A stretch of DNA of 64,000 nt from Anaeromassilibacillus sp. An172 (GTDB lineage: Bacteria > Bacillota > Clostridia > Oscillospirales > Acutalibacteraceae), in contig NZ_NFKS01000005.1 of the NCBI RefSeq assembly GCF_002160515.1, forward strand, positions 62,001 through 126,000. The letters are read 5' to 3'. Position numbers and translations under genes: made by a program. The notes below the pieces were generated by a model, which was not told the origin of the DNA, ran no database searches, and worked only from the letters and a program-made list of their open reading frames with translations. This document shows, piece after piece, positions 54,303 to 62,500 of the stretch (positions are counted from its first letter, which is position 1; the number at the start of each line of letters is the position of its first letter).

Positions 54303-55262
54303 TTAACCGAAAATCTGAGAAACAGGTCTGTCGGCATAAATTCTCTCGATAGCCTCTGCAAATACAGGAGCAACAGGGAGAACTGTGAACTTGTCCAGCA
54401 TTCTTTCCTTTGTGAAAGGAATTGTATCAAGGAGAACAAGCTCTTTGATAACGCTGTTCTTAATTCTGTCAAGAGCAGGACCTGAAAGAACTGCGTGAGT
54501 TGCACATGCATAAACCTCAGTAGCTCCTGCTTTCTCAACGAGAGCAGCTGCAGCGTTGCAAAGTGTACCGGCTGTATCGATCATATCGTCAACAAGGATA
54601 ACCTTCTTGCCCTTAACCTCACCGATGATATTCATAACCTCTGATACGTTTGCTTTCTGTCTGCGCTTGTCAACAATAGCAAGCGGGCAGCCGATTTTTG
54701 CTGCAAAGTTTCTTGCTCTTGTAACTGAACCCAAGTCAGGAGAAACAACAACATAATCATCTGTAGCAGAACCGATTTTCTCTTTCATATGGCGAGCAAG
54801 AATAGGTGCGCCAACAAGGTGGTCAACAGGAATATTGAAGAAGCCCTGAATCTGATTAGCATGAAGATCCATGGTAAGGACTCTGTCTGCTCCTGCTGCT
54901 GTAATAAGGTCTGCGCAAAGCTTTGCGGAAATCGGATCTCTTGCTTTTGCCTTTCTGTCCTGACGAGCATAACCGAAATAAGGCATAACTGCTGTGATAC
55001 GTCCGGCAGAAGCACGCTTCATAGCGTCAATCATGATTAACATTTCCATGAGATGATCATTAACAGGAGTGCATGTAGACTGAACAATAAAGCACTCGCT
55101 TCCTCTTACAGACTCGTGAAGAGAAACAGCAATCTCTCCGTCACTGAAAGTTGTACAGTCGCTCTTACCCAAAGGAAGTCCAAGTATACCTGCTATACCC
55201 TGAGCAACATCTCTGTTGGAACTGCCGGAAAAGATCTTAATATCCTTGCCGTGAAAATTCAT
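54303..55262 (-). CDS. prs: Ribose-phosphate pyrophosphokinase
   Basis: Prs makes PRPP for purine, pyrimidine, NAD and histidine synthesis. The 319-residue protein has the PYFGYARQDRKAKARDPISAK ATP region, DLHANQIQGFF, SPDLGSVTRARNFA, and the PRPP loop ILVDDMIDTAGTLCNAA. I use ATG 55262 (MNFHGKDIKIFSG) with GGGGG 7 nt upstream; the longer reading adds 29 non-homologous residues. It is adjacent to pth-mfd and diverges from ppdK across a long gap. Confidence 0.97.
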   Translation of the reverse strand: MNFHGKDIKIFSGSSNRDVAQGIAGILGLPLGKSDCTTFSDGEIAVSLHESVRGSECFIVQSTCTPVNDHLMEMLIMIDAMKRASAGRITAVMPYFGYARQDRKAKARDPISAKLCADLITAAGADRVLTMDLHANQIQGFFNIPVDHLVGAPILARHMKEKIGSATDDYVVVSPDLGSVTRARNFAAKIGCPLAIVDKRRQKANVSEVMNIIGEVKGKKVILVDDMIDTAGTLCNAAAALVEKAGATEVYACATHAVLSGPALDRIKNSVIKELVLLDTIPFTKERMLDKFTVLPVAPVFAEAIERIYADRPVSQIFG

Positions 55263-55776
55263 ATAAAATCCCCCTGTAGTTAGTAGTAAAACATCGGCAC
55301 ACCGGACGTCTTTATTTTCTTCATTGTCAAGGTTTGCTTGCCTGTCCAATTTATAAGATACGCAAATTATTATGTAATATACATAATTAGTAATATCCCT
55401 ATAGCGATAATGTCTTTAAAACATTTCACACACAAAAAAGACAACAACAAAAAACCATCGAAGGCATAAAAAACAATCGACAGCATGCACCATAAAGTTC
55501 TGTTGAAACATAACTATACAATCCAATTATCTCATAAAATTTGATTTTTTCAAGGGGAAAAAGTATTTTTGTTAGAATTAAACTACATTTTTATCGAATT
55601 ATACAAGATAACTGTCAAAAGTTGGGTAGATTTTTTCAAAAAAACTCAGAAAAATTTGTAAAAACATATAGCTATTTTTGCAAAAGTTTGTTATAATACT
55701 AAATAGGCTTAGGGATGTACGTGCGCTTTTGTCGTACAAGTACATTCAAGCGGAATTTATTAAGGAGGTTTTTACA
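55263..55776. other. Long divergent intergenic region between prs and ppdK
   Basis: These 514 nt hold no convincing gene. They are AT-rich and carry the ppdK promoter: an extended -10, TG-T-TATAAT at 55689-55697, with no good -35. The ppdK leader has a hairpin (TGTACG with CGTACA, 55716-55721 and 55733-55738). I see no clear prs promoter on the minus strand beyond weak matches (TTACAT with TATAAA). Confidence 0.6.
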
Positions 55777-58401
55777 ATGGGCCACAAGTATGTTTACTTA
55801 TTCTCAGAGGGCGACGGCTCTATGAGAGAGCTTCTCGGCGGTAAAGGTGCTAACCTTGCCGAGATGACAAAACTCGGTCTTCCTGTTCCACAGGGCTTTA
55901 CTATTTCAACAGAGGCTTGTACTCAGTATTATGAGGACGGCAGAAAGATTAATGATGAAATCCAGGCAGAGATCATGGAGAACATCGTTAAGATGGAAGA
56001 GATCACAGGTATGAAATTCGGTGATAAGGAGAATCCTCTCCTCGTTTCCGTTCGTTCAGGCGCAAGAGCTTCCATGCCCGGTATGATGGACACAATCCTC
56101 AACCTTGGTCTTAATGAAGAAGTTGTAGAAGTACTCGCTGCTAAATCAGGCAATCCTCGTTGGGCTTGGGACTGCTACAGAAGATTTATCCAGATGTATT
56201 CCGACGTTGTTATGGAAGTCGGCAAGAAATATTTTGAAGAACTCATCGATGAGATGAAAGAGAAGAAGGGTGTAACTCAGGACGTTGAGCTTACAGCTGA
56301 AGATCTTAAAGAGCTTGCAAATCAGTTCAAAGCTGAGTACAAGGAGAAGATCGGCACAGACTTCCCAACTGATCCTAAGGAGCAGTTGATGGGCGCTGTT
56401 AAGGCTGTTTTCCGTTCATGGGACAACCCACGTGCAAACTTCTACAGAATGCAGAACGAAATCCCATACTCATGGGGTACAGCTGTTAACGTTCAGATGA
56501 TGGCTTTCGGTAACATGGGCGATACATCCGGTACAGGTGTTGCATTTACACGTGACCCTGCTACAGGTGAGAAGAAACTCATGGGCGAATTCCTTATGAA
56601 CGCACAGGGCGAAGACGTTGTTGCTGGTGTTAGAACACCACAGCCAATCGCACAGCTTCAGGAAGTTATGCCTGAGGTTTACGAGCAGTTCGTAAAGATC
56701 TGCGGTATCCTTGAGAATCACTACCGTGATATGCAGGATATGGAGTTCACAATCCAGGATAAGAAACTCTATATGCTCCAGACAAGAAATGGTAAGAGAA
56801 CAGCTGCTGCTGCTCTTAAGATTGCTTGCGATCTCGTTGACGAGGGCATGATTTCTGAAGAAGAAGCTCTCCTCATGATCGATCCTAAGCAGCTTGACGC
56901 TCTCCTCCACCCACAGTTCGACGCTGCAGCACTTAAGGCTGCAAAGCCAGTTGCTCATGCTCTTCCTGCTTCCCCAGGCGCTGCTTGCGGTAAGATCGTA
57001 TTCACAGCTGAAGATGCAGTAGCACAGGGCGAAAAGGGCGAGAAGGTTGTACTTGTTCGTCTTGAGACATCTCCAGAAGATATCGAAGGTATGCACTATG
57101 CACAGGGTATCCTCACAGTTAGAGGCGGTATGACATCTCACGCTGCTGTTGTTGCTCGTGGTATGGGTACATGCTGCGTATCTGGTTGCGGCGAAATCAA
57201 GATGGACGAAGAGAACAAGAAGTTCGAGCTTGCTGGCAGAACATATGTTGAGGGCGATTACATTTCTCTCGACGGTTCTACAGGTAACATCTATGGCGAG
57301 GCTATTCCTACAGTTCCTGCTTCAATCGGCGGCGACTTCGGAAGAATTATGGACCTTGCTGATAAATACAGAACTCTCCAGGTTAGAACAAATGCTGATA
57401 CACCAAAGGATGCTGCTCAGGCAGTTAAGTTTGGTGCACAGGGTATCGGTCTTTGCCGTACAGAGCACATGTTCTTCGAGACAGACAGAATTGCTGCTAT
57501 CAGAGAGATGATCTGCTCCGATACAGTTGAGCAGAGAGAGAAAGCTCTTGCAAAGCTTGAGCCAATGCAGCAGGGCGACTTCGAGCAGCTCTACATTGCT
57601 CTTGAAGGAAAGCCAGTTACAATCAGATTCCTCGATCCTCCTCTCCACGAGTTCGTTCCAACAGAAGAGAAGGACATCGAGCTCCTCGCTGAGACACAGG
57701 GTAAGACAGTTGAAGAGATTAAGGCTATTATTGCTTCTCTCCACGAGTTCAACCCAATGATGGGTCACCGTGGCTGCCGTCTTGCAGTAACATACCCAGA
57801 AATCGCAGTAATGCAGACAAAGGCTGTTATTAAGGCTGCTTTGGCTGTTAAGGCTTCAAAGGGTTATGACATCGTTCCTGAAATCATGATTCCTCTCGTT
57901 GGCGAAGTTAAAGAACTTAAGTTCGTTAAGGACGTAGTTGTTAAGACTGCTGACGAAGTTATCGCAGCTTCAGGTGTTGAAATGAAGTACAAGGTTGGTA
58001 CAATGATCGAGATCCCAAGAGCTGCTCTTACAGCTGATGAGATTGCTAAGGAAGCAGAGTTCTTCTCATTCGGTACTAACGACCTTACTCAGATGACATT
58101 CGGCTTCAGCCGTGATGACGCTGGTAAGTTCCTCAATGCTTACTATGAGCACAAGATTTATGAGAACGATCCATTCGCAAGACTCGACCAGGTTGGCGTA
58201 GGCAAGCTTGTTAAGATGGCAGCTGAGCTCGGTAGAGCTACACGTCCTGACATCAAGCTCGGTATCTGCGGCGAGCACGGCGGCGACCCAACAACAATTG
58301 AGTTCTGCCATAAGGTTGGTCTCAACTATGTATCTTGCTCACCATTCCGTGTGCCGATTGCTAGACTTGCAGCAGCTCAGGCAGCTATCAAGAATAAGTA
58401 A
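55777..58401 (+). CDS. ppdK: Pyruvate, phosphate dikinase
   Basis: PPDK reversibly makes PEP, AMP and diphosphate from pyruvate, ATP and phosphate. In clostridial anaerobes it often runs in glycolysis. The 874-residue protein has the N-terminal ATP-grasp domain (LLGGKGANLAEMTKLGLPVP, RSGARASMPGMMDTILNLG), the phosphohistidine loop GGMTSHAAVVARGMGTCC near residue 450, and the C-terminal barrel ending CGEHGGDPTTIEFC with the catalytic Cys. ATG 55777 has AAGGAGG 8 nt upstream. Codon use is unlike neighbours: C-ending TTC, AAC, GAC and TAC and AAG dominate, the mark of a highly expressed gene rather than of transfer. Confidence 0.97.
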   Translation: MGHKYVYLFSEGDGSMRELLGGKGANLAEMTKLGLPVPQGFTISTEACTQYYEDGRKINDEIQAEIMENIVKMEEITGMKFGDKENPLLVSVRSGARASMPGMMDTILNLGLNEEVVEVLAAKSGNPRWAWDCYRRFIQMYSDVVMEVGKKYFEELIDEMKEKKGVTQDVELTAEDLKELANQFKAEYKEKIGTDFPTDPKEQLMGAVKAVFRSWDNPRANFYRMQNEIPYSWGTAVNVQMMAFGNMGDTSGTGVAFTRDPATGEKKLMGEFLMNAQGEDVVAGVRTPQPIAQLQEVMPEVYEQFVKICGILENHYRDMQDMEFTIQDKKLYMLQTRNGKRTAAAALKIACDLVDEGMISEEEALLMIDPKQLDALLHPQFDAAALKAAKPVAHALPASPGAACGKIVFTAEDAVAQGEKGEKVVLVRLETSPEDIEGMHYAQGILTVRGGMTSHAAVVARGMGTCCVSGCGEIKMDEENKKFELAGRTYVEGDYISLDGSTGNIYGEAIPTVPASIGGDFGRIMDLADKYRTLQVRTNADTPKDAAQAVKFGAQGIGLCRTEHMFFETDRIAAIREMICSDTVEQREKALAKLEPMQQGDFEQLYIALEGKPVTIRFLDPPLHEFVPTEEKDIELLAETQGKTVEEIKAIIASLHEFNPMMGHRGCRLAVTYPEIAVMQTKAVIKAALAVKASKGYDIVPEIMIPLVGEVKELKFVKDVVVKTADEVIAASGVEMKYKVGTMIEIPRAALTADEIAKEAEFFSFGTNDLTQMTFGFSRDDAGKFLNAYYEHKIYENDPFARLDQVGVGKLVKMAAELGRATRPDIKLGICGEHGGDPTTIEFCHKVGLNYVSCSPFRVPIARLAAAQAAIKNK

Positions 58402-58443
58402 TCAAAACTAAAATTTAATTTCAGATTAACTTCTGAATAACGG

Positions 58444-58478
58444 ACAGGCATATCGCAATGCGATATGCCTGTTTTTTG
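58444..58478 (+). terminator. Terminator of ppdK
   Basis: A perfect 13-bp stem (58444-58456 with 58460-58472), three-base loop and six Ts. Confidence 0.93.
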
Positions 58479-58491
58479 CTGTTATCAAAAA

Positions 58492-59412
58492 TTACCACAG
58501 CAAAGCGGCGAACGTGTTTGGACCGGCTATTCCATCTGCTTCAAGGTTGTTTTTCTTTTGAAAATCTAAAACAGCAATTTTTGTCTGCTCTCCAAACTCT
58601 CCGTCATAACCATTGGTATTATATCCACGACAAATTAAAATTGACTGTAAAATTTTCACATAGTCGCCCTTATCCCCCATTTTTAAAAGTTTGCAGGCGT
58701 TCTTGGTTTTAACCCCCATAATTCCGTCAGCAACCAAACCGGCTTTATAGGCAACATTTAAAAAGCTTTGCAATGAACACACAATAGCCGCCTTTGTCTT
58801 TGGTCCGTATTCCCCATCCATATCACATACTGTTCCAAACTTTCTGTTTAACCACAACTGTACCTCTTTGATAGCTTTTATCTTTGCGTCTATTACTGCT
58901 GTACCGCTATTGTTTTCATTGTATGACGGGTCAGCAAGACTCCAGTTAGGTCTGTAATAGCCGTTAATTCTTCCTGAATAAAGTGGATAAGTTTTTCTGC
59001 ATACTGTAGAAGAAGTATTTGAACCGTTGGCGTTACCCTCTATAGTATGTACCGTGTTTCCCTCAACGTACTCAACTATACCCACATGGTCGCTGAAATA
59101 TTTGTCATGTCCCGGAAAATATCCAAGTCCGTTCCACGTGAACACCACAGCGTCACCGGGCTGAGGAATTGCCTCGTGTCCTTCAAACCATTTTCCGTAA
59201 CCTTTAGCCACACCGTATCTTGGAATATCTCCTGCGCCTAAAACCTTTACAAAGCATTTGTTTATCAGCCCCACATCAGCTGCGCATTTTGATACAAATT
59301 CTGCACACCACGGAGTTCCGGCAGGCATACCAAAGCAATCATTGAATATCTTGCAGCCGGTTCCTATATAATTCTGAGCTGTTTTAACAAAATTATCCCT
59401 TATATTAGCCAT
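58492..59412 (-). CDS. Phage-type endolysin: CHAP-like hydrolase plus two peptidoglycan-binding domains
   Basis: A 306-residue cell-wall enzyme. The N-terminal Cys/His peptidase-amidase shows TPWCAEFVSKCA (Cys36), SDHVGIVEYVEG (His109) and TIEGNANG (Glu125 or Asn127 as third residue). Two PG_binding_1 modules follow at about 180-245 and 246-306 (MDGEYGPKTKAAI, GYDGEFGEQTKIAVLDFQ). There is no signal peptide or membrane segment, as in phage lysins released by holins, and no holin or phage gene lies nearby. I use ATG 59412 with AAGGAG 9 nt upstream; the longer reading adds 22 odd residues. Confidence 0.85.
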   Translation of the reverse strand: MANIRDNFVKTAQNYIGTGCKIFNDCFGMPAGTPWCAEFVSKCAADVGLINKCFVKVLGAGDIPRYGVAKGYGKWFEGHEAIPQPGDAVVFTWNGLGYFPGHDKYFSDHVGIVEYVEGNTVHTIEGNANGSNTSSTVCRKTYPLYSGRINGYYRPNWSLADPSYNENNSGTAVIDAKIKAIKEVQLWLNRKFGTVCDMDGEYGPKTKAAIVCSLQSFLNVAYKAGLVADGIMGVKTKNACKLLKMGDKGDYVKILQSILICRGYNTNGYDGEFGEQTKIAVLDFQKKNNLEADGIAGPNTFAALLW

Positions 59413-59455
59413 AATACATATCTCCTTAAAATTTATATAACTATAGAAATGTATT

Positions 59456-59466
59456 ACGGTAAACCG
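59456..59466. repeat. Small palindrome at the endolysin promoter
   Basis: ACGGT-A-ACCGT lies just after a TATAAT (59469-59474, minus strand), about where transcription should start. The -35 is poor, so activity may need help. Confidence 0.35.
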
Positions 59467-59480
59467 TTTATTATACATAA

Positions 59481-59526
59481 AAAAATAAACTTCCTTACAG
59501 GTAACAATAACCCATAAGGAAGTTTT
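59481..59526 (-). terminator. Terminator of the dockerin-protein gene
   Basis: An 11-bp A/T-rich stem (59486-59496 with 59514-59524) with a T-rich minus-strand tail, 15 nt after the stop. Confidence 0.82.
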
Positions 59527-59538
59527 TAATTAGATTTA

Positions 59539-62500
59539 TTATTTAACTAACATAAGCTGTAATAATGACGCATCAATAATATTTATTTTTCCGTCCTTAT
59601 TTACATCTGCAAGACTCTCATCGAATATACCTTCCGGTTTGAGCCTTGTAAGATAAATTTGAATTGCTGTAACATCCAAAACTGTAATTTCATTATCATG
59701 ATTAACATCACCGAGAATTCCGTTTACTTCAACCGCAATTTCAGTCTTTACTCCTGATTTAGGTTCTGTAACTGTAATTACAGCGGTTCCCGATGATACA
59801 GCAGTCAATTTTCCGTCGCTGCTTACATTGACCACTGAGCTGTCGGAGGTTGAATATACAAGCTCTCTTCCTGAAACATTTAATGGTTTTATAGAAGCTT
59901 CAATCTGCTTTTCCTCTCCTATACCCATTGACAATGTGTCGCCAGTGTCCACACTAATTGCAATAGGCTCCAGTACATTAAGCATACATCTTGCAACTTC
60001 AATACATTCATCACCCTGATAAACTCTCTGATAAATCTCTTCATTTCCGTATTTATCCAAATCGTCAGCGGTAATGTCTGTAAGCTCATATTCAACTATT
60101 GTGCTTTCACCCGGTTCAAGAGATTCAATAACTGTGCTGCCATATACTTTGCCCTGTGAACCATCCTCATTGTCCTCTGCGGAAGCTGTGAGAGTCAATT
60201 CATCGGAAGGAATATTTCCTTCGTTTGTGACAGTAACAGAAGCATAGAAATTTCCGTCTTTGTACTGTGCTGTAGGTTCGGAAAGTACAATGTCCGCTTT
60301 CTTTTCTACATTTACGGTTTCAGACTCGTTTGTAACATTATTTGCGGTTACCTTTGCTTTTATTGACAGATTATCTATATTATCCGGAACAGTCCAAGGA
60401 ACATCAATGTTTACCGTTTCGCCTGACATAATCACATTGTCAAAGCTTTCACTGTAAATCACTGTGTCAGTACCATTTATAGTTTGTATAACATCAACTT
60501 TGTATCCCTCTGTCTTTTTAAGACCTTCATTTTTAATTGAAAGGCTTATGCTGTTTTCTTCTCCTGCTCTTGGTGTATGTGCAAACTTTGGTTCTTCTGT
60601 AAACTTCATATTGTTTGTTATTGAAGCTTCAAACAACACAATGTCGTTTTCTGAAAAGCTCAGTGTTCCCTCTTCATCAACCTGCTGTTCGTACATATTT
60701 GCCGCCATGTAAATGTTATTATTGTCGCCAAAAGCTATTGAATATTCGTCAAGCATTTTACCTGTGTGTGTTATCTGTACAGGCTCGCTCCAGCCGGTAT
60801 AGGTATTTATCTTGTCTTCGCTGTTTTCTGAGGTAAGCTCCATAACGGAACCGTAAATCTCCTGAGAAGTTTTTCCCTCATCATCTATCTGTCCAGGCTC
60901 AAGCCACAGCAGATAAAGACTTTCGTCATCATTCTGAACAAGTGTATATGAGCACACATTTGCCTTGTTTTCCTGGTCTTCATCAAGGCAGAAAGTCTTT
61001 TTGTCGATTTGGAAATCACCGTTTGCCATCGATGAGAAGATGCTCAGATTGTATTCCTCTTCGGTCATTTCCAAGTCAGCGGCTGTAAGCTTGTACCAAT
61101 TCGGAGAGCTTCCGTCTGCATTTTTAAGATAATCAAGCTTTCCTGTAAGCTCTATATCGTTTAACATAGAGGTCAGGTTTATCATGCAGAAATCGCTTTC
61201 TCCGCTTACCCAAGACAAGTATACGTTGTCGTTAAACTCAGTAATCTTAGGTGAAATATCTGTTTTATAATCGTTTGTAATTCTTATCGGATAATATGAT
61301 TTTTTATTTGTTATGTCTGTCACATACAAATAAACATCTCTGTCGTCTGTTGTCTGAAGATTTTGGTCGCTGTCTATTGTGTAGGTCATAAGAACTACAT
61401 CGCTGTTGTCCATATGTCTTACAGTTGAATTAAAGTCTATTATCAGCGGGTCATTCATATCCTCGCATGGAATATTGAGGTATGTTTCTTCTCCCCATGT
61501 GCCTGTATTACTGTCATAAATTCTGTAAGCTATTGTGCTGTAGGTAGCGTTAAAGTCGAGAATTTCTTCATTTGAAGAAGCATCCTTTATATCTCTCTTT
61601 AAGTAGTAGCAGAATATATTTCCTGTTGTTTCAGAATAGCCAAACTGAGGCATCATGTCAAAGTAATTATCCTGTGTAAGCAATGTTTTTTCGGAGAAGG
61701 AATCAGTTGCCGGGTCATAAATAGCATATGCAATTTCAAGACCTGCCAAAATATCTTTTGGAGAATCAGCATTTTCATAGGTTTTATTTTCATCAATCCA
61801 TGAAATCAAAACCTTGTCCCCTATCTTTTTCATGGAAGGCATTGCATCTGCGGTACCGTTGTCATCCACCAAAACAGGCTCACTCCACAAACCCTCTTCG
61901 TCAGCTATTGTATAATACAAGCTTCTTGAGTTTATTCCGTTTCTGCTTGGGTCGTCATCCATAAACAGCATCATCATTCTGCCGTCATCAAGGATTAAAA
62001 TCTGAGGCTTTGCATATTCTACAGTATTTTCTGCCAAAATCTGCTGGCTTACGTTTTCACCTGACGATGATAGCAGATAATTTCTGCCAAAATCAGCTGT
62101 ATCAAAGCTTCCTTTGTTGAGTGTTCTCACAGAAAGGCTGTCTTCTCCCGCTTCAGAACTAAGTATGGAAGTCTCGTTTTCATATACTCCTGTTCCCACA
62201 GTCACAATATCGGGAACATAGTCAAAACTGAATAAGAATAAGTCAATACCAAATCCACCGCCGAATTTAAAGAGGAAGCCCTCAAGAACTTCGGCAGCCG
62301 AATCGCCTTTACAGTCAATTTTTATGACTATATCTCCCGTTACAGTACCTCTTGCGCTAAGCGCACCGCAAAATCCTACTCCGACAGATACGTTTCCTCC
62401 AACTCCTGCTGTAATTACAGAATCAAAGTCCATAACATCTCTCAAATTTGAAACAACGGTCATATCATCTGATGTTACTGTTTGATCAGCATTTATCAGT

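Noticed and set aside
56470-57141. 223-codon minus-strand ORF inside ppdK
   Set aside because: Antisense to a highly biased coding sequence; Cys/Leu/Ser-rich shadow of the C-ending codons of ppdK.
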